Part shown: in pieces, positions 1 to 13,997 of the stretch | Layout: every line of letters begins with the position of its first letter | Position numbering within the stretch: the first letter of the stretch is position 1 | The notes under the pieces: model-generated | What the model was told of the DNA's origin: nothing | Seen by the model: only the letters and a program-made list of their open reading frames with translations | The model's database searches: none | NCBI GenBank assembly: GCA_949361645.1 | Contig: OX442416.1 | Coordinates: forward strand, 16,744,993 to 16,808,992 | DNA length: 64,000 bases | DNA from: Spongilla lacustris | Taxonomy: Eukaryota; Porifera; Demospongiae; Spongillida; Spongillidae | Direction: 5' to 3' | Position numbers and translations under genes: made by a program

Positions 1-420
1 GTTCTGCGAATTCAACACGTAGATATACATGTATATGTAGGTATGTGGCATATATATGTTAATATGTGGTACGCGTGAGTGGTGTGCTTCGTCACGTTAC
101 CTGATTTTTGGCTGGGAGACGCAGCACATCTTTAACTCCTAGTGCGGTTAATCATTTCAAAGCGTTTTTTCTTTACCCAGAATTTGAATTGTGAGCCGGC
201 TGTAAGTTACTGCCGATGGATCCTTTTTGATGTCATTCACAATTCGTTGTCCTTTCTCTCGATCTCTAGAAATAGTCTTACTCGTCAGTTTTATCATCCC
301 TGTCCTTGAACTGTTCAACGCAAAATCTCTCAAAAAGCTAGTTCTGATCGCACTTCGACGAAGGTGACTTAAACAACACATGCACGTGCAGTTTTGAAAG
401 TGCGCATGCGTATTGAAGTT

Positions 421-560
421 ACGCGATTTCGAAATTGCGCAGCGCAATTTCGAAATTGGGTGGCAATTTTAAAATCGAAGGACAGTTTCGAAATCGGTAC
501 GCAATTTTGAAATTTTCAAATTGCGCAACGCAATTTCGAAATTGCGCAAATTTACAATTC
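421..560. repeat. Array of self-complementary 'caatttcgaaatt' motifs
   Basis: Four to five copies of a short palindromic motif built on caatttcgaaattg follow one another. The block 430-440 / 442-452 is a perfect 11-bp inverted repeat around a single A. It lies next to the partial copy of the 1.1-kb non-autonomous element, in the position that is filled by AAAATCGATTTTTCCG arrays in the two complete copies. It may be a diverged subterminal region of the same family. No gene is visible in 1-420. Confidence 0.6.
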
Positions 561-567
561 GCGCGGA

Positions 568-1525
568 ACATACACATCACATCAGATACCCTCGTACAGC
601 TAAACCATACACCAGATGCCCTCAGCACACAAACATGCTTACCCCCATCACACCAGTGCCCTCATGTGGCACACAACCATAGCTAACCCCATCACACAAC
701 CACAGCTACCTCCATCACACCAGACACCCTCCTACAACTACCCACATTACACCAGATCAGTACAGCATGCATCCACAGCTACCCACATCACACCAGATGC
801 ACTCAGCATACAACCACAGCTACCTACATAGGCCTAAATCGCTTGGCCTAACCATGTGCATACCTAGATGGGCGTGTCCTGACCTAAGTTAGCGTGGTCA
901 CGCTGAGGTCTACCTACACATCGCACTTAAGAGTAGAACCACAGATGAAGTTTACGCACCACCAGCCATACAGCCTCCATTTCACCATTGCGAGTTTTGA
1001 AAATACTAGTAGCGATCGCGCGGCAATAGGTCTATCACTATTGATCAGCTCAGAGAGATTGATGCAAGAAACCAGCTACTGTACTTCGAAATGCACTAAG
1101 CGAACTAACTTTGATTTGTAGCTGGAGCTGTCCGTCGTCATGACTCGTGAAGTGGGAAGATCGTCATCTGTTGGCTAGTTCGAATTACTGCCCGTACATG
1201 TAAGCTGCATCTGTGATCTCGTCCCCACGTATGTATAAATAATAATTATAGTAACCAGAGTGACGTTAATTAACCAATTGGAAGTAATTACATGTAACAT
1301 CGTAAACGCGTATCCGGATATCGTCATAAAAAGGTATTCGAATAATGGGCAAATTGTCGATGCGGACGACGAATACCTAAGTACCTCCGAATGGAGATTT
1401 ATTTCGAATAGAACAAATAACCAATAATCGATTTTTCCGAGTAATGCTAAATTGCTATTCGAACGGATAGGTTTTTGCGAATATCCGAATAACCCGAATA
1501 ATCAGATAACCGGTTACACACCCTA
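568..1525 (+). mobile_element. Partial copy (A) of the TAGGGTGTGTAACC hAT-like non-autonomous family
   Basis: The interior (tacacatcac... and the 'agctggagctgtccgtcgtcatgac' region around 1121-1145) and the right end (...aaccggttacacaccctA, ending at 1525) match the complete copies at 21507-22739 and 24873-25993. The left end TAGGGTGTGTAACC is not found, so the copy is truncated or its left part has been replaced. Short ORFs inside are not conserved between copies and are not taken as genes. Confidence 0.75.
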
Positions 1526-2910
<1,385 letters not shown>

Positions 2911-4213
2911 ATTGTATGCATATGCTTCTTTGCTTCAATTGGGTAAATATTAACCCTTGAAAACTGTATAGAGTTGCCTACCCTACAGCTGCATGGCCAA
3001 ACAATTCCAACACCACATTCCCCAAGAGAGACATTTATATTCGTGTGACAGCTAAACGGAACATATGGCCAGCAACGATGACTCCAATGGAAGACAAATT
3101 TGGCTGCAAATAGAAACAACCAATAATTGAAGACCACCAAAAAATTCAAATCAGGTGACATAAAGGTAAGACCAGTTGCAAAAACATACATTTATACAGG
3201 AGATTCAAGATTCTTCACAACATGGTACGTCTGCCATGAAAGTGAAACCTCCAAATCATGATAAGGTGACTCCTGATCTTTATGTTTTACATTTTGTACA
3301 ACTGAATTAGCTGGCCGTATTGAAATGTATGGCCTGATAAGGATAAATTTCTTTCAGATTTACATATGAGACTGTATGCTGTAGGTTCACATTTTGCACT
3401 GTTTCTTTCCTTTAGACGTTCTACATTTGGACTAAGATTGCATGTACATTTATAGATAATAAGTAGCCTGATGAAACTTACAAATGTATGTGTAGAATTG
3501 AAAGAATACTACTGAATCTATTTTTTTAAAAAGAATCTACTTAATGATATGAAGAGATTTCTAAAATATGAACATTATTGTAATGGCTGTATTACATGTA
3601 ATTAAGATTCTTTTGCTCATGACCTCATAAAAAAAAACAAGGTGTGTTTTAAAATAATATATATCTCATTTCTGTTACGGAGATGAAAATTAGGAATTAG
3701 ATAAGGCCCCGTGCTGTGATGCATTGCTGGAAGCATTCATTGATGGAACATTTCAAGCACTTAGGATTTATACATTGTGTTTAAATATATAACAGGAGTG
3801 AAGGAATTCATCTCATTACTTCCAACTGAAAAAAAAAAAAGAAGCATGTAGGAGAGCTTATGAAAAATACAGCCAATCAACTTGAATAACTTACGGATTT
3901 TCCAGCTACACACTGTACATAAACCCTTTGCAATTAATTGGTAGAATTAGTTGGGTTATGTTAGTATGTGTATACACTGTGTAATATGTATAAATGTTAT
4001 GATCAAAGCAAGAAACTGAAGTAAATGGGAATGGACGACAGTTTGCATACGCTTCTGGCATTACTGTATCTAAAGATGTCATAATGTCCAAGTTCATTAC
4101 AGGTGTACTTGAGCTTAAGTCACTTGAAGGATGATGTTATACCTCTTTTGACAGGCAAGCGACACCACCAATGCTGAAATAAAAGCACTAACCACTTATA
4201 TACAGCCATCTCT

Positions 4214-4560
4214 TTACCATTTACACAACTGGTCAGTTCTGAACCAGTTGCATATTATATTCGTGCAGATAAAGTTTCTTGCTTCATGTTTGTTTTCGCT
4301 GTGCATTATAATATAAAACCATTCATAAATGCAAAATAATGCAATTTGCACATAGTGTCTCAAGGAAGTAAATAAAAACTTTTGTATAAATACTGAGGTG
4401 GATGATAAATGAGGACACAAGAAGCAGTGAGTGAATAACACACACTGTGCCTAGAACATTTGCAATCAAAGAAATACTTCCAGGTAGCAAGTTTTTTTGT
4501 TGATGTGGGCAAAACCACCTTAGGCAAAGGAGATACGATATCTAGACATAATCAGTGGTT
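4214..4560. repeat. Dispersed repeat, second copy near 51.2-51.45 kb
   Basis: The stretch containing 'atactgaggtggatgataaa' (from about 4390) and 'accaccttaggcaa' (near 4515-4530) recurs in the same order at about 51205-51335. Both copies also have an 'aactggt...cagaac' segment close by. The family is not recognised, and no terminal repeats or coding capacity are visible. Confidence 0.6.
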
Positions 4561-4738
4561 GGGAAATCATTGCATCTTACTGGTATGTGTGAAGTTGATT
4601 CCTTCAAGGTATTTAATTACCCAATCACGTTATTATAGGAAATGTTCTGCAGTGACTGCAGTTGCAAGGGTCCATCATGTATTGTTCTTAGTTTTACTTT
4701 TTCTTTATGGGATACCTTAGAATATAAGTAGCTGTTCT

Positions 4739-4760
4739 CCCCCCCCCCCCCCCCCCCCCC
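4739..4760. repeat. Poly-C tract
   Basis: A run of 22 C residues, followed by a C/T-rich tail to about 4770. No coding meaning. Confidence 0.95.
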
Positions 4761-4950
4761 TCCCTCCCCCTAACATTTTGAAATGCTTGGTTAGAGTGCT
4801 ATTGCATGTCGTATTATAATTCAGACTCCAATAGTGATTATGTAAACAGCGGGTAAAGCTATTTATAATTCAACAAATACACAAAGGAACAACTGATACA
4901 ATATTAGGTTTCCATAAGCATATTCAAAATAAATTCAGATTACCGTAAAA

Positions 4951-4970
4951 TTAAACGCCGCGGCGTTTAA
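4951..4970. repeat. Perfect 20-bp palindrome
   Basis: ttaaacgccgcggcgtttaa is exactly self-complementary, GC-rich in the centre and set in AT-rich sequence. The rest of 4.97-6.03 kb holds only short ORFs (for example around 5.0-5.5 kb) without recognisable domains, so I call no gene there. Confidence 0.85.
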
Positions 4971-6049
4971 TCGGGACAGGATCAGTTTACTAGTGATTTA
5001 GTGTTGGAAATTAAAACGTATCTTTTGAACGATACACAGCAACCTCAGCAGCTTTTGAAAATGCAATTACCAATGTATCCTGCATGTATTTATCCGTTGC
5101 AAATTTGCTCAAGTTCCACTCAGGGTCGTTTATCTTGCTCGCCACGGTTGCGATGTAACGACATTTGAGCCCGTTGGGATGCGTGCTTTTAAATAGCGTG
5201 CGTTCGCTATACACATACGGTAACTTCCATACGATACCAAAATGTACGACCAGGTCGGACTCACTTCATTAGAGCGATATGAATTTCACAATCGACCACA
5301 ACGGAATCCATACAATACCATAATTATCCAGGGCTGTCGATGTAGCCGAAATCATTTTCTGTGGCACAAGCATGTAATTCCAGATTGGCAGTCTGCAATC
5401 ACATGCTTGCATCACAAAATTGTCATCGCAGCTAGGGCCGTATGGGTTAAAGCGAAATCCAGCATTGATTCGCAATGTGACACGGTGAATTAGCCAGGGT
5501 CATAGGCTAAACTCTGTCCCTAAGGCTGCCGGTATACCTGAAGCGATACAAGCTACAAATGAAATACAAGATACGTGGTTAAAGGAACGAGGTCTCCCAG
5601 CTGCATGACCTCTTGTTGCTACAGATGAAGCCATAGATTAATCCTGTCAAAGCTGCTTGTAACCGCTGATGAATTATGCGCGCGTTCGTCACAATAGGCG
5701 GACTATACCCCCGCTCGGCAAAACTTTTATATCGTTTCCTATGAAAATAACTTTTCTCTTTTGAAGCTACTCACTGAAAGGGAAGTGCATGATACGAGGT
5801 CATTCCTGGATAGAAAAAAAAAAGTTATCATGCAAGCCCGTGCGGATATATATAAACAAAGTCTTAACTAGCGGGAGCACCCTAAATCACATGCAGCTTC
5901 ACCCAGGAAAGGCTATCCCATCGTCAGTTCGTGATAGTACAACCGATCAGTCGCGGGTACCCAGACTAAAACCCATCCTAAATAGCGTAAATACCATGCA
6001 TCCTGCGTCCAGGGTGGGAATAGTGTAAAAACCTTACTTGCAGGGTTTT

Positions 6050-6096
6050 TGTCGAATGTTGACGTATGAATTGAATTATTGCTTCAACATTCGACA
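6050..6096. repeat. Hairpin: 13-bp perfect stem, 21-nt loop
   Basis: TGTCGAATGTTGA at 6050-6062 pairs exactly with TCAACATTCGACA at 6084-6096. It is not embedded in a visible transposon. It could be a small MITE remnant or a transcribed hairpin; the sequence alone does not decide. Confidence 0.7.
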
Positions 6097-6229
6097 GAAC
6101 TAGGGTAGAACCACATCATCATGTATTGCACAATCCGGGCAGGATGGTTTTTACGCTATATAAGGACGGGTCTTTATTAAAAACCAGCCTGTTGGACGTT
6201 TATAACTGCCTTTGTTAACCTATTGGTAG

Positions 6230-6254
6230 GACATTGCGCCCTAGTGTGGATTAT

Positions 6255-6293
<39 letters not shown>

Positions 6294-6432
6294 ATTTTAC
6301 CCTAGTGGGGGACAGTTTGCCCTAGTGCAGAATGTCCGGGGGGACATTGTGCCCTAGTGCAGAATGTCCGGGGGGACATTGTGCCCTAGTGCAGAATGTC
6401 CGGGGGGACATTCTGCACGGGGGGACAATCCG
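6230..6432. repeat. Poly-G tract followed by ~32-bp minisatellite
   Basis: A run of about 33 G (from 6257) is followed by three to five copies of a unit of the form 'ggggggacattgtgccctag' plus 'tgcagaatgtcc'. The last copies are near-perfect and the first ones (6230-6330) are degenerate. The +strand ORF over this array is a repeat artefact. Confidence 0.85.
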
Positions 6433-7960
6433 CCATCCCACACCGTCATGTATTTCTGTCCGCGATATAAGTTCCTGGACTGTACATGTCATGTGTATAC
6501 ATGTACATGTATATAAAATTAACGGGCCGGTTACGGGTTACATTGATTGCATCGCGCCAGTTTCTCCTAAACACCATGCAGTTGGCTCTTATCGCTGCCT
6601 GGATGACGTCGCATAGATGCATGTATATTCTTGTGGTTTCCTATTAAGTATCAATTTTAACCCGGCTACCTTATTTATTATATCGCATATTCACATCCTA
6701 ATTCTTGTTCTTTTCACTTTAATTCCCAATCACAATTACCAATTCAGCTTCAAAATTACTTGCAGTGACACGGCATGTCGTTTCTATATGACACTTACAG
6801 TACTCTTCGAAGCGACTTAAACTGTCCGATATAAGTTTATTCAATAATGACCTGTCCGAGCTCTAGGACACTGTACACTGCATGGAACGAATGCATGCAT
6901 GCTCGGGGTATATAGGAAGGAACACCCTACACGCCAAGCACAGAATAAATACCACATGCATGTACAATAATGGAGTTCACTACATTAGCAGTTACCATGC
7001 TGCATGCATGTATTGACGAGTGCATGGACAGATATTTGTGCGGGCATGTACTGTAAAATATACATCGAGTTGTACTGATGCTATGAAATTGGTTCCAAAA
7101 ACTACTAGCTCTTTGCATATACAACTATTTAGCATGGTATAAGGCACTGCATGCATGCATGTCTGGGAATGACGAAATATACTGTTACAGTATATGTTAG
7201 TCATTTATACATTAACTTTCCTTTTCTGTATTCCTTCAGTGCATGGCAGTCTGCTATAATAAACAGCTGAGTGTATCCTACTTGTAGACATAATTACTGT
7301 ACATACGTAACCATGGTCGAAAGCCGCCATGGAACAAAGATTGTTTCCACATCCTCTCTTCCCCAAGCAATGCTTACCATCCATCCTGCCCACCCTTCCC
7401 CTACGGTGACTCTGAATGCCATACATGTATGGCATCAGTGGCACAATGCGAGGTTTCATGCCTGCATGGTTAAGTAATTAAAAAATAGCCAATGCAATTC
7501 TGCGATCGAACAACCTGTTACGATCACGTACCGACCATGCACTAATCATGATCATCACGCATGTACATGGTGTACGGCCAGTATCAGGATTACATTAACA
7601 CCATGCAATAGTTATCTACGTGCTACATGTACATGTAGCTCTTTTTAAAGTTATGTAGGCAAAAGACAACTTTTTGAAACATTGGTTAGGTGATGTTTTC
7701 ATTGGCCATTATAACTTATAAGCCCCATGCCGCGCGGCACATATAGCATCACTGTTATTAATAGTTGTGCATGATGCTGTGTATTTAGATATCTAGTGCT
7801 ATTATGCATGAATGCATGCTTCCTTCCAACGTTCGTACATTGTTACTCAGTGCTAGGTGTTTACTTACTGGTCTGGTGCTAAGCTTGCATCAGTTCAACG
7901 AGCTTTATTTACTGAGCATTTAGGAAGGCGGGGCTCGTTTTAATATGCATAAAAGCAAAG
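6433..7960. other. Non-coding interval with a short dispersed motif
   Basis: No supported gene. The segment about 6528-6612 (including 'ctcttatcgctgcctgg') is similar to about 17684-17750, which suggests a dispersed repeat; the second copy leads into a retroelement C-terminal fragment. Many gcatgcatgc/tacatgta motifs are present. Confidence 0.45.
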
Positions 7961-10024
7961 TCATGCATAATTCAAGCATAAGTTCTTCATCCCATGACTA
8001 TTGATGTCTATTGAGCCAAAAGACTGGAAGCAGATGTAGCACTCATTTGAACTTTTTGCTGGAGATTGAATAGCATTGGACAAAGACGAAATAAATGCAC
8101 TGGAGGAGTGGTTAGAGACTGATGTCAATCCAAGACCACCATGCCGTAATGGTAGCTGAACTTTTTTGGTGGCTAAAAGTGTAAGTTCAAAGGCTGCACA
8201 TTCTTCCAAACAGTGGAGGACATCTTCATCAAAGAGCATAAACTGCCTTAGAGAAGAATCACACGGAGGAACTGAGCGACCTAAATGGGACAGCTTACAA
8301 AAGCTAGCACAGTGGCGAAGTAGCAAGATGGATACTTGAGGGTCACATAGCTGAGGTAAAAGATGGAGAAGAGAACAAGCCTGCTTTCTCTTTGCCTCAA
8401 TGTATTCACCACAAAATTCTGGACTTCCAATTGGTGCCCCCAGGATTTCAAAGTTAGGTGTAGTTGATGTAGGGATACTGGAGTCGAAAGGTTGAAAGGT
8501 ATCTGTATTAGGACTGAACAGTTCACATTTGGATGGGTTAAGGATCAGACCATTTGGCTTGCCTTCTGCACCTAGGACCTCTAGAGCTCTGAGCACAGCA
8601 GAGCCTGGACCAGCCAGGGCCCCATCATCTAAGTACCAGGCATTAAGCAAGAGCTGTTGACATTGAGGGTCAGCTGCTAAATTTTTCAGAACTGATTGAA
8701 GGACTAGAGCAAACAGTAGAGGGCCAAGAGGATCACCTTGCTGAACCCCTGATGCCGAGGAAATTGAACCAACAGGATGCCAAAGTTTTGGATGTTGTGA
8801 GTAACACCAGGAGGTCCATGGGTAAATCTCTGGAAAGTGCATTAAACATTGTTGGAGAACAGCATCCCTAGATACAAGATTAAAAGCATTCTGCATGTCG
8901 ATTTTAACAACAGCAAAATCAGGGTCACTCCAATGCTGCTCTAAAACCTCTCGGAGGTTGTGGATTATCTTTTCTGATCCTCTTGGGCACGCCACACCAA
9001 ACTGAAAAGGACTGAAAAAGTCAGAAGCCTTTTCCTTTACCACGTTGCAGGCACACTTGCTAGCCAGCCTTCTTATCACCTCCCCTACAGCAATTGGCCT
9101 AACATCCCAACTGTTTCCCTTTACCTTCAACAACGCTGTCAAACTTCCTCCTGCTAGAAGTGGGGCTATTGCTTCTGGAGCCTTTCCAGCAAGTAAAATG
9201 TTTAAGACTTCACGCAGGAGGGTAATGGTTGATACAGGTAAGGGTACACTGGCAACATCTAGAAAGTGTTGAATCCTCATACCAGATGGTCCACAAGCTG
9301 TTGCTTTCTTGAATGACCGTAATACTGCCAAGAGATTGAAATCAGCTTGAAGTTGTACAGGTTTGATGTCAATGTTTCCAACTGGGACAGAAGGTGGATT
9401 AGAAAAGGGATGTTTGGCTTTAAGTCGTTCAAAAGTTTCTTTGGTGTCTGGTGCAATTCCCTTAGATGTGAGAATCTGGCAAGCCTTAGAGAGCAGACCC
9501 TCTCTATCACATGATATGGCAGACTTGAGCTTGGCATGGTCAGATTGTACATGGTCAAATTCTTTGGTGATGGAAGCCTGAGAAATAGGTGTAGATTGAT
9601 GACTCTTGCATGCTCTGGAAACTGCTGCAGTCCAAAGTGACTTCTCATTACCACGTGACCATTCTTGGCAAAGAGTGTCAATGGAGATTTTGTGGCGACC
9701 TTTCTTGCCACCTCTTTTAGAGGAAGCCAAAATGCACTTAGGCAGCATCAGTAGACGAGTCCAAGCAATAATGTTATTGTTATGAATAACATCCTTTAGT
9801 GCCTCTGCAAGGACCTGCGCAAATTGGTGGCGTGCTCGAGATGGAATATATTTCAAAGTTCCCTGCTTCAGTGCCAATACTTCTTCAAGAGATGGGAAGG
9901 GAGTTGCAGAAGGTGATGTGAATGTTGACTCGGAATTAGCTGGTGAGGAAGGTACTGTGTGGTTGCAGACACAAGAACGAGAGTGAGAATTCTTATGAGA
10001 ACAGGCTACTAGTTTGGAGCAGTT
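7961..10024 (-). pseudogene. Reverse transcriptase ORF of a non-LTR-type retroelement (3'-truncated)
   Basis: A long open frame on the minus strand encodes a reverse transcriptase. Numbered from 9877, RPIAVGEVIRRLASK lies near residue 259, QQGDPLGP near 380 and the catalytic YLDD box near 415, the expected order of RT palm motifs. The frame is open back to 10024; the codon at 9877 is TTG and not a true start. It is in register with the zinc-finger ORF upstream (10028-10560), from which it is parted only by one TAG at 10025-10027, so both belong to one ancestral polyprotein with a nonsense mutation. The C-terminal endonuclease-like region expected after the RT is absent, so the copy is 3'-truncated. 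RT identity is firm; the clade (R2/NeSL-like by layout) is inference. Confidence 0.88.
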
Positions 10025-10027
10025 CTA

Positions 10028-10560
10028 ACAAATGAAAAGGCTATTTTCAACTAGCCACGTGGAAGGCACGTCACCTGTAATTTTTCCAAACGCATGTTCT
10101 TGCATATGTTTATGGATTTTCTTTGATGCCAAGTTAATCCCACATGATGAGCATTGAAAGGAGGGAATAACCGTTGCTGTGGTTATTACTGGCAAACTTT
10201 GGATGTCCGGGGGTTCATTCCGACTTTGTGTTGACGGTGTCTGAGCTTGCGATGCGGGGGGGATTTCTGGGTGTTTCTGCGGTGAGCCCTGCGGAGATGT
10301 GGTTTGAAGTGGCAGTGACAAGAATACCTGGTTTTGAGACGACGATGTTGTAGATGGTAGCGAGGTACTCTTCCGAGGTGTCAAAATGGCGGATGAAACG
10401 TGAATGTTGTGACAGTTGCCGTGTCTAGCTGGAAGGCAGTTCGAACAGGGATGACCTGACTTTACACAGCGGCAAGAAACGCAACGTGCGTACACCCCGT
10501 TGCAGGAGCAGCACGATGGCTGGGAGCTTTTCTTAATTCTGGCTTTCTTCCCGCAATAAT
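10028..10560 (-). pseudogene. Zinc-finger N-terminal part of the same retroelement polyprotein
   Basis: The frame shows a Cys-rich cluster (CCSCNG..., then CVSCRCVKSGHPCSNC) followed by a Ser/Pro-rich linker and a C2H2 finger (FQCSSCGINLASKKIHKHMQEH type, about 10100-10165). This is the nucleic-acid-binding N-terminus expected in front of an RT in R2-like elements. It has no obvious ATG: the frame stays open upstream of the GTG at 10495 into an (ATT)n microsatellite at about 10556-10578, where the copy seems to be truncated. It ends at the TAG at 10025 and continues in the same frame as the RT. Confidence 0.75.
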
Positions 10561-10578
10561 AATAATAATAATAATAAT

Positions 10579-11853
10579 GACACCCTACTTAGTTTGTTCC
10601 TTCATAAGCCAGGCCAGCATTTTCACATGCTGTATCATCTGTTTTGAAGGAAACAGTGTAGCAGTGATGCTCAGAAATTTCTAATCTTCCTAAATGGATT
10701 CTCCCTACCTCCAGCACTGGGGTCAACATAAGAAGCCCATGTCCATCAATACCCTGTGTGGTTTGTGGCTGAAAGATGGTAACACTGCTTCTACTGGTGG
10801 AGCAGCAGGTTTTGATGGACAGGCACCTAAAAGCATAGGGATGGTGTTTTCATTATTACGTGCTATGCCCTGAGATATTATTATCTGACATGCCTTGCCA
10901 TAAACCCCATCTTTGGCCAGTTATATGGCAGAAGCCACCGCTTTGTTTGATGGCACTCATTTGGATTGTGTAGAGAATGCAGCATGTGTCTGTGCAAGAT
11001 GCCACAACATGCAAAGGTTACCTTCCAGCCACAAACCACACAGGGTATTGATGGAGATGGGCCTGGTATGTGGATGATGGTGTTGTGGCTGGGGCCAGCA
11101 TAGTGTACTGAGTCTTGCCAATGGTACATGCAGATTGGGTTGTGATGTCAACCTAAGTTTATTTGTCATGGTGACCTAAACCAATTCCCACATGACCCTC
11201 TAATAGCATTAATGCTCCTCCACACTTGCAGTGGCTTCTGAAAACAAACTCATCTTCTTTGGGCTACACCACCATCCCTCTCTTTCAAGGCACTTAGGCT
11301 TGCTTGTCCCTCTCAGAGTACATCAGTGGACATGACAGAGCTCTAGATCTCCTGGAAACAGGCCCAGGTGGCTTGGGTCTGTGTTCTCATGCAAGTGCTT
11401 CATGCCCAAGCTGCTTACATTGCCTCTGTGTGTTCACCTGGGTATGGCCACCAATCACACACCCACCTTGCCCATGCTATTAACTCATGTAATATTAGAT
11501 CATTTACAATTTCATGCCTAGCTGTTTAACATGTCCTTAGTGGCTAATTATAATAGGGCATGCCTACTATCCATCTCTGCCCCTTATTTCTCATCATGCC
11601 TTTCAGTTGTTCCCTCAGAGGGTATTGGCTTCCACTTAGAACCAAATCAGTTCCATGCATGTTGCTCTCAAATGACACACGTCAGCTGGCTCACCATGTA
11701 CCCTTTGTCCAGATTCCACCATGGATTCTGCTTCCACTTGCAAACAAGGAGGAGATATTGTACATCATCATAACATGCTGAGGGATGATGTTTTTGCTGA
11801 CTCTCGTCATTTGGCACACTTAAAAGTGTCAAAGTTAAATTAGGCAATGTAGC
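10579..11853. other. Repetitive non-coding sequence left of the pogo-like element
   Basis: No gene supported. About 10738-10770 and 11018-11060 form a ~45-bp imperfect inverted repeat ('catcaataccctgtgtggtt' and its complement), pointing to an old transposon into which or beside which the pogo-like element landed. Sequence right of that element (14.0-14.35 kb) has a similar composition. Confidence 0.45.
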
Positions 11854-13997
11854 AGGGGAGACCAGGGCTGGTTGTCGCAAATGTTATATCTTTGCAAACA
11901 GGTAATAAAAAGTATATAATACATAAAATGTAGGTAGTAATACGCTGTGCTTAAATACAAAAATCCAGAACCATCTCATGTGGAATATAGATTATCGTTT
12001 TTCTATACAAACTATTATGTTGCCGGCAATCAAATAATGGCAAAACGTAGTTTTAATAATCAATACATGGGCCGGCTTGCTTGTACGTGGAAACTAAATG
12101 CCTATTCCATTCGAGCAACAAATATTATTTTTCGTACCGTCCATGACGGGAATGCGGGAAGGGCATGGGGTCAGTTGTCACAATCAACCAAGTGATCATT
12201 TTACTTGTCTTTAGAAAATGCCTCGAAACATCCAGAGAAAGGCACAAAGAGCTAGGTTGTGTGAAGGCAGATGTGATGTTGCTGCGTGCTGTTTGCCAGG
12301 TGAGATTTGACAACAAATCTGCCCGAGGTACAGCTAGAGACTTCGGAATTAACTATCGAACTTTGCTTCGATACAAATTCACTGATGTACAAATAACAGC
12401 GCATCATGGTGAGCCCTGTCCCATGGTATCGAAAAAATCGGCAGATTTTATGCCTTACTTTAATTTACTAGAGGAAAAGCTTGTTCCGTACATTTTGCGT
12501 GCTTCTGACAAGGCTTTTCACCGAAACAAACTGTACGAAAGCTTGCTTATCAGCTAGCATTAGCACAATGCACAAGACATGGTTAGAGATAAAATTAGCC
12601 GGTGCTGAACTTAAAAACGTCATCCTTCATTGTCAACACGTAAACCACAAGCAGCACGAGCATTAGGATTCAGTTTCTGCAATAGGGAACACTATTCCCC
12701 CTTTTTATGTTTCCTCATGCACATGCACTTCTATGACCATTTTTTGGCCAATGCAGCAAAGAAAGTGCTAATCCATGCATCTGGCTGGATGTCAGAAGAT
12801 ATCATTGTTTTGTGAATTTACTAAATGTACCAAAGATAGGCCATGTTTATTGCTTCTTGATAACCATGATTCACATCTGTCCATAGATGGTCTTTCCTAT
12901 GCTAAGGGATTTCAATGCTTTCATTCTCACCCCATTGCTCCCATCGTTTACAACCTCTTGATCAATCCGTATATGGACCAATGAAGAAGTACATTAATAG
13001 TGCAAGTGATTCTTGGATGCTGAATAACCCTGGAAACTGGCTATGACGATTTATGACATTCCAGAAATTTTGGCACTTGCTTTTCCTCGTGCAGCAACTC
13101 CAAATAACATTATGGCAGCAAGATTCAAAGTGGCTGAAATATCACCTAAAGTGATACAGACGTATTCCAGGAGACTGACTTTGCCACAGCTTTCACCACA
13201 GACCATCCAATGGCACTTTCAGACTCTCCAGCAAGTGAATCTGTTACTAATCCAGAAGTGTCCATTGGTATAAGCAGTGAGACTATTAGTAATTATTGTG
13301 TACCTACACCACTAAGGATAATTTATGAGCATTCTGCTCTACCTGCAAGACCTGACTGTAGTTGATGAACTTCCATGCATAGTTGTTCCTCCTGGCTCTT
13401 GGTCTCCACTCTACCAGCTATGCTTCCCAGCACATATCAGTCCCCTGAAAATGTGTGACCTTTTCCAAAAGCAGCATTGCACAAAAAGTAAGTATCTAGA
13501 TCATCGATTTTTTACAGATTCTCTTGTAATGGCAGCTTTAGCAAACAAAAAAGGGAAGGGCTCAATGAAGACAAATCAGCAACTTGCCATAGATAGAAGA
13601 GGAAAGGTTAGGGCTACCAAGACAAGTGGAAGAGGAAAGGGAACTGAGGAAACTACAACACAGACAGGAGGAAGAGGAAATGATTCAAATGAAATTCATG
13701 TATCATGATGTTTTGGAACTAATATTTTACCAGTATAAATGGTAGGAGAAAACAAAATAATAGTAGGCCTATGTGTATAGGGGTTAGTGTGACAAGTGAC
13801 AACCAAACTGGGCATGGAGCAGGTTGTCATAATGGTTCCCAATATTTTTCATCTTTAAAAAAATGTTGTTGCTTCAAAAAATAAACTGAAATAGCCAAAG
13901 TGTTCATAGATGATGTCCTTTTAATTTAATTGGCACTTTCAAAATCATGGGGTAATATGAAGCACAAAAATTGTGACAACCGGCCCTGGTCTCCCCT
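11854..13997 (+). mobile_element. pogo/Tigger-like DNA transposon, decayed
   Basis: The ends are a ~27-bp inverted repeat: AGGGGAGACCAGGGC(T)GGTTGTC at the left and its complement (GACAACCGGCCCTGGTCTCCCCT) at the right. A subterminal motif 'gggcatgggg..gttgtcac' appears near 12158 and again near 13813. The interior carries a broken DDE_1-type transposase (12190-13708). A solo right end of the same family lies at about 62215-62416. An unambiguous TA duplication was not found; TA is present close to both ends. Confidence 0.82.
12190..13708 (+). pseudogene. DDE_1 (pogo/jerky-type) transposase, frameshifted
   Basis: Homology is read across several frames. A helix-turn-helix segment (ARGTARDFGINYRTLLRYK) near 12320-12380 is followed by a central piece (LVPYILRASDKAF). 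Then come SGWMSED near 12780, the catalytic-block signature LLLLDNHDSHLS near 12850, and a Lys/Gly-rich tail near 13540-13700. These occur in the order of a pogo-family transposase with the D-N-H-D-S-H block typical of DDE_1. The reading frame changes at least four times and has stops, so this copy cannot make a full enzyme. Confidence 0.8.

Noticed and set aside
5011..5493. Overlapping 67-83 codon ORFs on both strands
   Set aside because: No domain, no splice structure and no conservation signal; length is within chance expectation.
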